The position numbers and the translations under genes are program-made. Source: Carposina sasakii (taxonomy: Eukaryota > Arthropoda > Insecta > Lepidoptera > Carposinidae). Taken from it: 64,000 nucleotides of DNA. The stretch lies in assembly GCA_014607495.2 (NCBI GenBank), contig CP053169.1, forward strand, positions 9,548,001 to 9,612,000, in the 5' to 3' direction. Shown piece by piece: positions 12,501 to 27,500 of this stretch (its first letter is position 1; each line of letters starts with the position of its first letter). The notes beneath the pieces were generated by a model. The model did not search any database and was not told where the DNA came from. It saw nothing but the letters and a program-made list of their open reading frames with translations.

Positions 12501-15500
12501 AGTCCAAAATACAAACTGCGGTCACCAACCCGCCTGCCCAGCGTGGTGACTATGGGCAAATACCCCCCATGGCAGTCTTGTGGCGTGCCCTGGGGGAGGC
12601 CTACGTCCAGCAGTGGACTGTAGTAGGCTGATGATGATGATGATGTACTTTCTAATAATCGTGTTCACTTAAGCACTCTAGCATAGCAAAACACATGTGA
12701 ATAAAAGAGCAGTACCACATCCCCGGTCAAACAACGAACCAATGCGGAGAATTATGTTGACCCAACCCCTGGGGGTGCGGGGTTTGGAGTTGTATTATCT
12801 TTTTCGTACTATACCACTAATATACTACTTTTACATTAACAACCAGGTAAACTAACTTGAATGGTAATAGCGATAAACAGCGATTGTTATTATTTAACCA
12901 CCTCTTCAAATTAGACACCCGTTAAACACGACATTTGACAGCAAAATGTATCGAACATCTATCAAATTGATCAATATGCATATGTCGTGGCCATATTGTT
13001 AAATTGATCATTTCATGAAATGGTCGAGCATTTCATGAAGTGGTCGCATTTCATGAAGTGGCCAATTCAATTTGACCAGATCGTTAAATCGTCTACATTT
13101 CACGATTTTGTCATCCACGTTTGGCCAAATCGTATTAACAGGGTGTCCATAAAATCCGAATGTGGTAATAGCTTACACCATATATAAGTATACCATAAGG
13201 TATGATGGTATGATTTTTTTTGCTATTATTTATGTGATATTTTCACAATATAATATTTAAAAACATAAAAGACTTTACAAAAGCGATTCGCATCTGGCAC
13301 ATCGCCGGACGCTGCCTGGGCACGCTCGCTCCGCTCGCTCGGCTCGTGCGTCATTTGTCATAGTCTAACCTAACCTAACCTATCGTAATCTAAGGTTTTT
13401 GTTTAACAATATTATTATAAACCACCATTAAGTCTAATATACATTATACAATATAACACACTATCCGTGAACTTCTTCTGCATAGTCACCCTACTCTCTT
13501 TAATTTGTTTTATAACCTAAAAAGAAAAATCCGCCATCTTCACACATAAATAAAACGCGCGCAGCGCCTCTACCGGTGATTCATGTAACTATTTTACGAT
13601 ATGATCAATAATCTTGACCACTTCATGAAATGATCGGGCGTTTAGTTGCCCATATCGAGAAACGATTTTTAATCATCGATCTGCCCAAACCATATCATGA
13701 TGTGGCCAATAGACAGTAGAAATTTTCATGAAATGCGACCATTTCATGAAATGCTCGACCATTTCATGAAATGATCAATTCTACGATATGGCCACGACAC
13801 ATATAAGTACATAATCGATTCTCATACGTGATCGATTCTGGCCGCCACAAATGTTTTAATTATTTTATTAGCATGGCCTTAAATGTATAAACATGAGACA
13901 TGCAGCATGCTTTACCTATAAACGATAAAACGCTACGCTGGCCTTACCCTAAATTCCCGGTAAAAGCTCAAATTTATCCTCCTTCTCCTAAAAAAAAAAC
14001 TACAAACGCGAATTCCGACGCGAGCATTGCTACTATTTGAACATCATTAAAATCCAGCCAATTAATACGGTGGGGTAGCTACCCCGGGGTAATTAACGCG
14101 AACAAACCCTGGGGGGAGGGGGAAGCCAATTAATCTGGTATGGATGTTATGGACAGTAAATTAATATGTGTTCGGCGTAGATTTCAGTTTTAAGATATGT
14201 AATAGGTACTTACTGAAGGAAGAGTTAAAACTAGGGGCGCAAATCAAATTCTATGTATTTTTCTTGCAATCAAGCCTGGGCATGCGGACCCAGTCATTAA
14301 CACAGTCCATCCAATATTTCTTAGGCTTTTTTTAAATTATATTAAATAGGCTTACGTTTGACCACAACGCGCCTGACGGTAAGCAGCGTTGTTGGTTTTC
14401 CTCTTTTCTTATAGTCATCCACATGACCAACGCTAACCGTGGTACCTAATATGAGTTTCGAAAATGATCATGATGGCATGAAGATGATGATGATGATCCA
14501 CATGACCAACGCTGTGTTTTCAGTTGCAAAGTTTTGTCATAGTTATTTCCTCGCTCTCGAATCAAATCATCTTTATTATCAAAGCTAATATACAAGTTTT
14601 TTAAACATACCAAAGTATTCCGTCATTAGAGGGAAATGTATACAGGGTGATTTTTGGTCGTCAACGTTCCCGAAAACTACGGAATCTCCTCATCATCACG
14701 ATCATTTTTCTCCATGGAAGCATACCTGGGAAGTGTCTGGTTTCCAAAATATTAGGGTCCAAAGTTGAGTAAATAGACTGCGTTTTTCTGCATAAATGCT
14801 TAAATAAATATTAAAATAAATATTTGTCTATAAAAAAACTAACATAAACACTAGACACTATAAATTTCGCACGATCAAGGAATTTAAAAATTAAAAAAAA
14901 AAAAATCCCAGCATTTTTTTTGGCATAAACTTACTTTATTTCATGTATAGAATACGTACCCTTCGTTAAAGGTGGCCACAAAAAAACACCCTGTATATAA
15001 CTTATGATACCATTAGATGCCCCAATACTAAACAAGCAAACAAAAATTGGCAGTACAAAGATTTTAACCCACAGCCAATCAAACATTTCTCTATAGTCGG
15101 TAAGGTATTTTTTCCTCTATTTCCCTCTGCTCTCACTTCCTCAATTGGGCTGCTTTTAATTAAGTCAATTAGAAAGATGGGCCTCGCCGCTGCTGTTTGC
15201 GCAAAAATCCAAACAAGACAGCAGAGATGTTGCGTAGGGAGGACGACTGTCGATGATTTTTATCGATAAATTATGTGATCCTGCAGTTCTGGCTACCACA
15301 TTTCAAGAACACAGCCGTATGTATATGTATGTAAATTATAACTTGTATAAATATCGATCTACATTCTCCATTTTACTTGGTTTAGGTTAGGTATCCATTT
15401 ATATTCCTCAGATGTTAAGTGATAAATACTAGATAGGTATTTTAAAACTAGTTATGAATATTAAGGTCAGGTTATCAATCTTTGACAAACAATATGATAA

Positions 15501-18500
15501 TACTATTTTTTTTTTTCTAAAATACAAATATACCTATTAGTAATATTTTGTTAAAGGACGCTACGTGAAAATTAAAAATTACAAAAAATTCAAAAAATTT
15601 ACTTACAAAAATTTATTTATCTATAATTATTTGCAATAATAACTAAACCTACTTAAACTAGTTATGTGTATGTTCATAAAATACGTAATGTATACTGTGA
15701 TGTTTAATGTGTGAATGTATTTATTTTAATAACTTGCATCGAATAAATTGAAAGCTTTAATGTACAAAAAATAATCATGATGTGTATAAGAAGTGCAGAT
15801 AAAATAAATCACAATTTTCTTCTCTATTATTATTTTCCTAATCGTCAAGGTTCAATCAAAATAAGGGCAAAAACAAAAAGGTCTTAAAGTCAAAATGTTT
15901 GAGTTAGCGAATTTAAAAATTAAATGTCAAACAAACGCGTTTTACATTTAATAAATCCGTCCCAACTATCGACACGTCACATCCCTAGCCCGCTCTTGCG
16001 GCCCGGATACCGTATGCTGATCATTTCCCGCGGGGCGCCGCGCAAATAATAACCTCGGAGTGATTGTCAACACACGCACCAATACGTTGTTATTCCATTT
16101 CTTTATGTCTGATCTCCCCTAGCCCCTGAGGGTTGGGGGCACACAATTGGAAGTGATTGGCTAATTGGTTTTTCTACGTTCATACCTGGGGGTCTAAAAC
16201 GGTTGCTTATTGTGATATTCTGAGGGATAGGGATATCCCTTCTTGCTTATCTGTGTCTATTACGTCTTACTACAATTTAATATAGAGAAGACTTTTTTGG
16301 TTGAACACACTATTTTTCTATTTTTAAGGACTACTAAGTTGAAACTGTTTAATTCTGTAGATAGTCCATTTATTAATAGGGAATACTGTTTTCCGCAAGT
16401 CGTCCTAGACGGCAACCGCTAATTTTGACATAATATACCTATAGTGAGTGAGGTGACCAACAAAACCTTATCTGTATTATTAGAAAAGTATTTAAACATT
16501 GCCTAAATTTAATACATATTCCATACATTTTGCTAACAAATGTAATTTTTAAATAGTGCCTAACTTTAAACGCTGTTTTGTAATAACACGTTATTAAAAT
16601 AACCCTTACACTTTCCATATTGCATGGCATCATTTACTAGATTATTAACCTAGACCTGATTGTAATTGAAAACTCAGCTACACAACTCAATAGAAACACT
16701 CTAAAATAAAAGGAAGAGAGAATAATGAATTTTAAACGATTAATTTGCGGATGAAAGATGGATTTATTCAGTTCCTTGAAGCTCATATAACGGAGTGGTG
16801 CAAACAGAACGGCACATAGCCCGCCTTTTGGGGAGCTCGGTTTTTATTCAATTACATTTCAAATTAATATTGAGAATGGATGGGATACGAAAGGTTGGAT
16901 TTTGCTTTTATTTTTTGGCGTAAAACAAAAAGAATGTGATATGCATGTAGGGATGGTTTCGGCAGAGTAGAGTAGCGCCACCCCATGTCTGCCCGTGCCC
17001 GTAGTATCGTAGAGGCAGGAGTTGGACAGCAGTTCCTTTTGTGTTACAACGTGGCCAAAAATCATACTTCGGTCACCAACTCGCCTACCCAGCAGACCTA
17101 TTGGCTATCTTTTTTGACAGTTCATAGCGATCATCACTCAATGGAAACTCAACAACTGGAAGTGGCATAATGCCTTATCTGAAGAAAATTTTGGCAACAC
17201 ATACATGTCACTTCCAGTTAGCTAAAGATAGCCATAGGGGGGCTGAGATCTGGACCCATCGAATTGTAGAGTTAAAACAATGTGGTCACAATTCTAAATA
17301 TTTAATTATAATATTCCCGGATAAAACGTAGCCTATCTAAATTTGGGTATTCTTCCATCTGTGTACCCAATTTAATTCAAACTTAACCCTTTTTTGGGAA
17401 AAAATCAATAATGTCAATTGTATTAGTTAGGTGTTACATTGTTATACATTTTTGGATTGTACGTACTTATCATAAAATATTTTACAATTTCAATATTATA
17501 TACCCTTTGCTAAATCCCATTTATTGAATCACTGAATAATAGAATAATTAAGAGTGAAATTAAAATTACACATTTATTTGATTTTAGTTATTTGCGAACG
17601 GTACATATACACCGTTCGCAAATAACTAAAATCAAATAAAAAGATAATAAATTAAATGGAATACTGTTATTCTCACATAGTATAACTCATTAGTTTTTTG
17701 CCGTGTAGTCGGGTAAATTATATATTTAATCTGTGTTCTATAAAGATAGCCCTTCTGAGATAATACATAAAATTACATAACTAACTAGCTTTCACAATCC
17801 CATGTTTTCGAAATAAATTATTTAAAGAACGATGTGACGAATTTGAGCCTGTCCTCTGTGTTTTGGCAGGTACACAAATAGTAGTTCAACGCTGGTCTAA
17901 AGACAACGTTAAATGTACTATGTAAGCTTATGTAAACTTTGTAACAATCTCGTAATAGTAAAAACCAAACTGTCTCATAAGATAAGAAACATACTTATAT
18001 AAAACAGCTATTCTTCTTATGTCTGTAGAGAGTAGAGATCAATCTCCTCTATATTTTAAAACTTGTATTTGTAAAGTTAAGTATCCACATTTTCTAGATT
18101 AGTTAGTTTAATAACTTTTTGTTCATCTCAAACCACCACATTGCATATCACAGTGGGAACAAAGCAAAAAAATCAGACAAGAACTAGGTTTCTCTATGGA
18201 AAATGGCTAAGAGTGATCGAGGATAGGACCTAGGGTTCGCTTTGTTGTCTGCACATAGTATTCCTAAAATGCTTAAGGGGCAATTTAAGGGGTAAAGAAA
18301 ACTACTGAAGCCCGAGAATATCTAGTCGTATTTTATCGCAATGTTTAGGTAAATAACTGTGTGCGCTACGTGGACTACAGTAACAAGGAGTTTTTTTTTT
18401 AAAGTAATTTCATAAACCGTTAATTAAACTTATCTGACACTAAGGATCAAAGTATGCATGACCAACTTTCCTTTTAATTGGCAATTCATCTAATTCTTAA

Positions 18501-21500
18501 TTATTAAAACAAGCTACACCATTTTAAAATTGAGTAGCTCATGAGGGGTCCTTATAACATCCGCCTGCGACAAGGCAAAAGGGTTCTCACTATTCACAAA
18601 AATATGTCAATTGATAGCGAATGTCAATGAAATATTTAATAAATATGCATGTGGACACCGTCATACCCCATATCATCCTATGTGACCCTTGACTAGATAA
18701 CCGTGATGGACTCTGTCTACACCCACCTCAATTCAAAAACATCTGATCATCCATTCAAAAATCAAACAACGTCCCGGTCCATCAAAAGCCCTGCCCAACC
18801 CTAAACCTCGGACTATTAAATAATTCATGGGCCCCCGAGCCGGCAGTGTTGACACGACGTAATTAAAAAGCCGGGTTCCGTACGTATTGGTATTTCTCGA
18901 ATTATACCACTTTTTGTGGCACTGTTCAAATTGGCTAGCGAGCGGCGCCGAGTAATGTGATTGCATTGATCTCGCTCTCTGTTTGATAACGGAATGCGTT
19001 TTGTACATGCATAAAACTGATTCTATTGTTTAGTTAGATTAGTAACTTATCTCTCTGATTTAGACAGATGAGTCTTACACACATACACGCCGTGTTGCCA
19101 AAAATAGAGAAGCCAGTAGAATTGTTTTATCGGGAAGGTGATACAGGGTGTAGAAAGACAACGTTGTTTCTTTGATGCCTCGTATTCCTTGTTACATCAC
19201 GATTTTTTTTTCTATGGAAGCAACCCTGGGAAACCACTGGTTTCCAAGATATTGAGGTCCAAAGTTACATTATTAATTTTTGTATTTATTATTCTGGATT
19301 TTAAATATTGGTCAACCTAAACATTGCCTTAACTTGACAGATATTCCATACATTTTGCTGTCAAATGTCAACTTTAGTTGAGGGGTTAGTTCTATAAACC
19401 TAACTTCTGTATCTTTTGATCTCTAACATCTAACTAATGTACGTGACGCCATCTACCTTCTGTTAGACGTAACCTTTCATCCCTTTAGTGGTGCAGAACC
19501 AGAACCCCTCACTCCAGTCACAGATAACTTACTCCAGTAAAGACAAAACTTTACGCAGTGCCCAAGAGATGTCTCTGTTTCGAAAATCCAATTCTAGTTG
19601 TCCCATGAATTAATTGGGTGCTAATAATTTTATATTTTCTGCTACTACATCAACAATTAGCACAACAATAGTAACTTTACGACAAAGTACCTAATTATAC
19701 TTATTTCACACTATCATTTCATATAAAGACCGCTCTTCGCGTTCCTACGATTCTCTGTTAGCTGCGTTTTAGCTGGAAAATTTAACAGAATAGAGGAGGG
19801 AAGAATTGCTTGTCAAGCATGAAGAAGGTATAAAAGAGGAGGTGGGACTATTACCATATGAAGTGAGTCGTGCGGCCGGCATGGCAACAGGCATCAAATT
19901 ACGCGACAGCGCGCATGAGGGGAAAAAGTAGGGAAGTGAATGGTTACATTAAAGAATTTGTAAAAATCATGACGTGTAGAGCATGATAGGGGCGTAAATT
20001 GAATCTTAATATTGATTACAGGAAATTATCTTGTAACGATTATGTATTACAGAAAGAACGATAGCTGTAACCATTATTATTATCACTTATTACCTACAAC
20101 GTTTTGCTTGTGCTCCGAAATGTAACCGTATTAATATTACAAAGACACTAGCGCTTTTATCAGGGTACTTTATTACTAAAACGTAGTATAATATTGCCAT
20201 CTAGTGATCAGTAGTCGCACTAGTAAAACAATCTTGAAACCATATTGATAATGAGCAAGTATACTAGTCACTACAAGGTGGTTTCTATGCAAATGGCCAG
20301 GGCTACAGTGTTCAATGCCCCCCTCATCCCATACTTCACCCCCGCTCCGCGGCACACTATTTTTGTATGAAAATATACTTAGCCGCTACTCCTCTTTTAT
20401 TTCTTCTCCATTTACCAAAATATAGATTGACGTAGTGATAAGTGGTACTATATTTTGCAGTATGTCCAAATATATGAATGTAGTAGCGCCCTCTCTTCTT
20501 CCATATTCTTGTTTACCAGTTACTATGCCTGTAAAGTGTACTAACCTGGGCGTGGGCGTGCATTCGGGCGGCGGTGCGAGCCCAGCGAGCGGGTCGGACG
20601 ACATCGACTCATCCATTGCGTCTTTGCTGTCCGCCGCTCGGCAGACTGTACCTAAAGAGGGAAATGTATTAGACTAATAATAAATAAACAAGATGACAAG
20701 CCGGTAGAGCAGATTAATGACGAAGCTGATGCTTGGCGTCACCATCGGCACGGACCCGAGTTCAGAGAGACACGTTACCACCTTTGGTCCTAAGCTCTCA
20801 CCTTGCTTTCATTGGCCGGTTAAGAGGAAACAGCGAAGAGAGTGGAAGTGGATACTATGCGTACAATGCTGGTAGTTGATATCTAGCCAAAAGTGCTGTT
20901 GTGTGTTGATATCAGCTGTTCAAATATTCGCCATTTTGTTGTCACATAGTTTTAAGGACAAATATGTTGAGGGTAGACATGGCTAGCGAGAATTCGGGTC
21001 CAAGGGGGTAGCACAAACTTTGTTCCGCTGTGTAACGTAAGCTAAATCTATGAGATTTGTCAGTTGCTGGTCCCACAGGTCTCCTCTCGTCTAGCACTCA
21101 CCCTGACTCCGCTGCAGCCTGGTGGTGACCCCGGGCGGCAGGTCTGGCTCGCTGGCGGGACGCGGCGGGTTGCGCGCGGACCGTCGCTGTCGCGGCTTTC
21201 GTAGCATCTGTTTGTAGTTCTCCGCTTTTTTTGACAGGTAATAAAATCTGGTGGAAGAATGGTAGGCGCGATTTAGATATAGATACTAAAAACAGAAGAC
21301 CAGAGAGACAGACGTGGTCTCGAACCGACGGATGGTGGAATAAGCGAATGGAGACCGCGCCTCTAAAAGCGTAGTGTTGGACGCCCTCCGGCCTGATGGA
21401 CCGATGACTTAAAGAGGGCGGCTGGTAGTGACTGGATGGCAAAAACGGGAGATCGAAGTAGTGTACTCTGGGAAGGCCCACGTCCAGCTGTGCAGTGCAA

Positions 21501-24500
21501 TAGATAATGACTTCTAAGAATAGCACCACCCCATGTCTGTCCCGTGCTGACGACATAGTCCGAAAATCACACTGCGGTCACCAATCCGCCTGCCCAGCGT
21601 GGTGACTATGGGCAAAACCACCCTGTGGCTGTAGCCTTGTGGCGTGCCCTGGGGGAGGCCTACGTCCAGCAGTGGACTGTAATAGGGCGAAGACAAGACA
21701 TGTCTGCCCGTGGGCATCGTAAGATGTCCGGGGGGTGGACAGCAGCGCCCATGTTGTCAACATAGTTCGAAAACTACACTGCGATCACCAACCCGCCTGC
21801 CCAGCGTAGTGACTAGGGGCAAAAACCCCCTATGGCAGTAGCCGCGTGGGGTGCCTTGGGGCAGACGTCTGGCCATGGACTGCAATAGACTGATGTGACT
21901 TCTTAAATGGTCCTATACACGGGTCTCTAGTTATACATATAGGTACATATAAAATTTCTCTTGAATCACTCTATCTATTTAAAACCGCCTTAAAATCCGT
22001 TGCGTATTTTTAAACATCTAAGCATACGTAGGCACAGACAGCGAGAAGCGACTTTATTTTTAATATGTCATCATCATCATCATCAGCCTATTGCAGTCCA
22101 CTGCTGGACGTAGGCCTCCCCCAGGGCACGCCATAAGACTGCCATGGGTATTTGCCCATAGTCACCACGCTGGGCAGGCGGGTTGGTGACCGCAGTTTGT
22201 ATTTTGGACTATGTTGTTAACACGGGAGGCGCTGCTGCCCACCTCCCGGAAACCCTTAATCGCCTCGTACGATACCCACGGACAGGCATGGGGTGGTACG
22301 AATTCTACTCTGCCGGCACCACGCGGCACTTTTAATATGTAGTGATGATTAAATGATCAAACTCACCTAACACAGTCCTTAACACTCTTCCTGGGTAGAA
22401 ACGAGGCGATTTGGCCAAAGTTCTTCGGATGCTGGAGGTATTTCTCCCGGAACATATCCCTTTCTGCCGCCGACCACATGTTCGACAGTTCGAGGGATTT
22501 CTGCTCGCCTTCCATGTCTATCACGCGTGCTGTAAGAAACACATTGTTACTCTTATGCTGGCCATAGACCTTTTTTTTTGTTTAGTTTATCCCGAAGGAA
22601 AGGCAAGGGGAACTAAGCCCATACAGCCATTGTCTTTAGTAAATGATTTCTGAATCTGATTTATGATGGATGATATTGATGATGATGAATGGAAACGTCG
22701 GGAAAATCCTCAAGAATGGGTGTAAAATTAGTAAAGATCAAAAATAATTGCAGAAACAACTTACATGAGCCCATGAAGAGATCGTATTCCGACTAAAGTT
22801 TTACTTAGCTTACCTGCATATAAAACCATGCACACGCACTAGATTCACATCACAAGTAAACAAAATATAACTTATCTACCAGAAAACATCACTTTACGGA
22901 CACAAAATTACACCCGCTCCCTTCCAGCTATCCCGTCGAATCCTGGCCATAGACCATTCTTCCTATCGTCTAGGAGTCGATTGGCATGACAATGACAGTT
23001 CCACTCTCGGTCAATCAAGGATGTTCTGATAACTATTTAAAGTAAAAAAATTGTACAAAACGCCTGAAAATAGTACATACAGAATTTCGGGATGGCGTGA
23101 GCGAATCTCCATCCCTAAATTCTTTATGGAGAGGCGAAGGAGGAAGGAGCTAGGCAGGAGAAATTCAAAATTCAAGCGCCATCTATTTTTGACAGTTATT
23201 TTCACTTGTCGAAAATTCCCTCATTCTAATTCTATCTGAGGCTAAGTCCAAACGCATGACGCAATGGAATGTAGCAGTTAGTCTAAGGCCGCAGTACGGC
23301 AATACCGCCGCGGATTTTAACCGCCTGACTTGTTTTAGTATGGCTGAGCAACATCGTCAGTTACTCACAAAATAAGGCCGTTTAAAACCGCGGCGGTTTT
23401 GCCTTAGACTAACTGCTACATTCCATTGCGTCATGCCGTTTGGAGATAAGAAGGAAGGCCAAATATACTGAGGGTAGGTAGATGTACTCGTAAATGGCAT
23501 TTTGAAAAGTTCACCAAAATACACTTTAGGTAGAGTTTTAGTTTTAAGAGAGACGGCGTCATGTTCCACGATGTCGAAAATAAGATTGCAGTGTAAGGTT
23601 TTAGTCAGAATAAAATAACATATTGTTTCTTTTAAAGAGTCAGCTAATCTGTCGGATTGTCATCTCAACGGATTGCGAGAGTGAATGAAATAGAGAGGGC
23701 GGCTATGTTCTTAATATGTTCTATTTGGCCATGATTTCCAACCCAACGCATTATGAGAGTAAACCAATAGAGAGTGCAGCCAACACATAGCCCAGCAGTC
23801 AACAGAGAGTGCCCACACTACTACTACAGCTATCACTCACGGTTGGCGTCGACGCAGGCGCCGGCAGCAGGGTCCACCCGCAGCGGCGGCACGACGGTCA
23901 GAGCCCTCATCTTCTTGTCCTCGTGCTCCTGCTCGTGTAGACCGTCAGCTACCTCCTCCAGCTCTGCCTCCGACTTGACCCTCGCCCCGAGTCGGTGGAA
24001 GCGCTCGCGCTCCTCTCTCTGCTTGCGAAGCTCGGGGAATACCTGACAAACGAAACATGTAGGGTTGATAAGAGTTCAAAAATAGTTCTTTAGGCTACGC
24101 TAGAAGACTGGACTCCGTTTTACAGATCATTCAATCATTATCGTCTCTTCACTTCAATAATTACTCTTCACTTCTACCTTAGTATCTTTTTGTATTAAAA
24201 TAAATTAAGTAAAGGACAGATTATGTAATTAGATCATTATTTACTTATGGAATGGATCCCTCAGACAAAGAAGTTTTGTGGAACGTTGTATTTAGTTTCA
24301 AGATCTTTTAAATAAATAATACAAATGATAATAAGCTATTTGCACTTTCTAGCAGAATTACATGGGACCTGATTATAAGGGTTATATAGAACAGAATTCT
24401 GATTAATGTTTCTACAGTCATTTACATTAATTTCATTGAGGACGAAATACCAAAACTTGAAACACGACATAACTTAAAGGTTTATGGATCATAATGTATT

Positions 24501-27500
24501 TCATAGCAGAGATACACCATCTAGTAGATAAATAAATATATTTATAGATAGATAGATAGATAGGATAGTTTTCACTCTTTCTTTGACTCTAGCTGGTAAA
24601 TTTGAGAAACAATACCTTATCACAATTTAATTTGAGAATAGAGTTAGGCTACTCAAACTCACAAATTAATTAAATAGATTGGTGAAGTAAACACTTACTT
24701 TTTCAAAGAATTCCCTATTCTTCGCGTCTTTTACTTTCCTCTTCTGTCCCTGTTCTATCCTTTCTACCCTCTTCATCCATTCTGCTGCTCTTCTCGTGTA
24801 TTCATCTACTAATGCGTCTTCTCTCTGTAACAGAAGAAATTATCTTTGTTAATATTCTGCTGCATCCTGTGCTTAAGCAGGACTTCACTAGAATACATCA
24901 GCTGCATCTCTTGCGTGTCGTAAGAGTCGACTATGGGACTCAGGGGCATCTCAGGCGATGATATAGCGACTAGATATCGATATGGATGGATAGATTCTAG
25001 TGACTTGTCAGTGATGTCTATGCATCTGCATCTGCATTACCAGGGACGATACTCTTCCCACGATGCGGGCTGATCACGCACCGTGGGAAGCTAGCATAAT
25101 GCCTGAGTTAAGCATGTCTTTGTGCATTTTTTCGAACAACTTTTTGGTAAAATATTATCACTACATTGTTATAAAACAAAATCGTCCCGCTGTCTGTCTG
25201 TCCTTATAGTTACTTAGATCTTTATAAAACTAGGCAACGGATTTTGATGCGGTTTTTTTTAAATTGTCATTCAAGAGGAAGGTTTATATGTATAACTAGG
25301 GACGCGTCCCGGCTTCGCACGGATGTAAAGCTCTCTAACGCGGACGATGTCGCAGGCTAGTAAAGAATGAGAAACTTACCCTTTCAGTTTCCATCTTCAT
25401 GCGGCGTATGTACTCGATAAGTTTGGGCCGAAAGGTCTTGTACTTGCGGTTGTTTTCGTGATACACCGCGGTATCCTGGGGTTGGTTGTACAAGGGGTAT
25501 AACACGCCGGGGGGGTGCGGGGCGAATAGGGCGTGTGCTGCTGCTGCCTGGAAAGTAATTACATACATCGTACATATATAAGGTCACCAATCCGCCTGCC
25601 CAGCATGGGGACTATGTGCAAAACCCCCCTACGGCAGTAGCCTTGTGGCGTGCCCTGGGGGAGGCCTACGTCCAGCAGTGGACTGTAATAGACTGAAGAA
25701 GACATACATACATAAAATGACGCCTTATTCCCGGAGAGTAAGGCTGAGATCACGGAAGACACGCAGTTGTTAGTTTTACATTTCTATCTTGTTTAGTAGG
25801 CAATATAAAATAATAGATCTATTTGATACAAGTGCTGTGGCGGTTAGACGGACCATAGCTGGATCCTTTTTCAAATAGTCTTGTATTTTAATTGACCTAA
25901 ATTATGTGTGATGTACCTAGCCGCGAGTGAATAAGTACATAAGAAACTATTTTGCTAAATTAGTAAGTCAAGTCAATTTGTAATTGTGTGTTGCGTAATA
26001 TTTTTGTGTCGCATACTTGCGGAGACCTTCATTTAGCTGTATGTCACTATATTGTTGTTATTACTGCCTTAATGTAGCTGTTGGTCTTCCTAATACCAAA
26101 TAAATAAATAAATAAAAAAATAAAAAATAAATATGCTATCAACTGATCACTGATTATTTTACATCTGCCCCTGCTGGCTGTTTCTTCATGACCCTGCAGT
26201 TCTGGTGACACCATTTCGGGTACACAGTTTTTCTAAGCTTTACTTGCATTTTCCTTGCTTACAGGAGTTGCAGTGGCGGGAACGAGTGGTGGGCCAATCC
26301 CTATGTGTATGCATGCAATATATTAATTAATTGATGTCGAGAGCATTTTGAGGCTGCAGCGTGATGTGTTTGCAGCTACGAAGTGAATAGGTGGCGCAAC
26401 ATAATCGTCAACGCTAATCTACACTTAAACCCCGTTAGGTCTCGTTAAGGACCTTGCATCGAAACTTTCTTTCAGTGCGCGAACGTTTTCAAAGCAACAA
26501 AATTGCGCTCTAAGAAGTGCTTTGCACTCCTTTACACATGAAGTACAGACACAATAAGCTAGGTAGTTAACCTATAGTGGCATGAATGAATGGATGGTCA
26601 ATCCCTGACGGCTGGCCACGTACCTTTTTCCTATTCTCAGCATAGACGCACTGCGCGAGGCTGCGGTTCCTCGGCACGGCCTCCTCGGGTTCCTTCTCCG
26701 CCGCCGGCTTGGACGCGGACTGCTGCAGCTCCTCCGCCTTCTTCTTCAGCTTCACGAGCATGCTTTCTGACAGCGCCATCTCGCGGTCCACCTGGGGGGT
26801 TTTAGGACAGTTTTTTATAACAAAGAATTTCATGTGACAAAACCATTATTCAAATCGGTCTAATTAAAGTCCGTTTCAAAGAAAAAAAAGCCTCGAGCAC
26901 ACCATGCGTATGTGTACACGTAAGCGTAGACTTGCTCGTATCACGAGTTGGGCAGACCGGATGCGTATGCGTAGACATAAGCGTAGACGGCAAGCGGTGT
27001 GTCCTGTCTTATGCAGTTCTATACTTTACAATTCAGCAGTACGTGCATATCCGGTCTGCTCGCGCCTTTACCCCTATGCCTGAATTTGGCACTAACATTT
27101 TGTTGTATGCATTGACACAGGACACAGACACAGATAAGTAATGTAGTTATGTGTATAGTAACTAGCGCTAACAGCCAAATGAACAGTTTGGTGAAACGCA
27201 GTCTGGTCCTTAGACCAGTGGTTCCCAAAGTGGTCCAGGAGATTCGATGGGGTCTACGTTTGCGTGAAAAAATGGGGCTTCACAGTTAATTGGTATGTGG
27301 TGTAGGCCTGCAGGGGGTCCACGAGAACCAGTTAACTTTTGAAAGGGGTCTATGAGAAAAAAGTTTGGGAATTCCTGCCTTAGACGTTACGATGCCACAA
27401 CCACACACAAACTTATTATAACACCCTTCATACTTCCAGCTTCTCACTTTATCGAGATATACATATGTACTACAGTGCCGGAGACAAGCAAATTTACGTA

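Larger units (their letters stand above)
11868..20545. other. Smr intron 10; repeats only
   Basis: 8.7 kb with no exon-like block. It contains copies of the CTGGACGTAGGCC repeat (12.3-12.65 and 17.0 kb), the TTTCATGAAATG inverted-repeat element (12.98-13.81 kb), CAGGGTG MITEs (14.6 and 19.1 kb), a 30-bp perfect hairpin (17.57 kb) and a 0.59-kb repeat (19.82-20.41 kb). 15.3-16.9 and 17.7-18.9 kb show nothing I can name. Confidence 0.6.
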
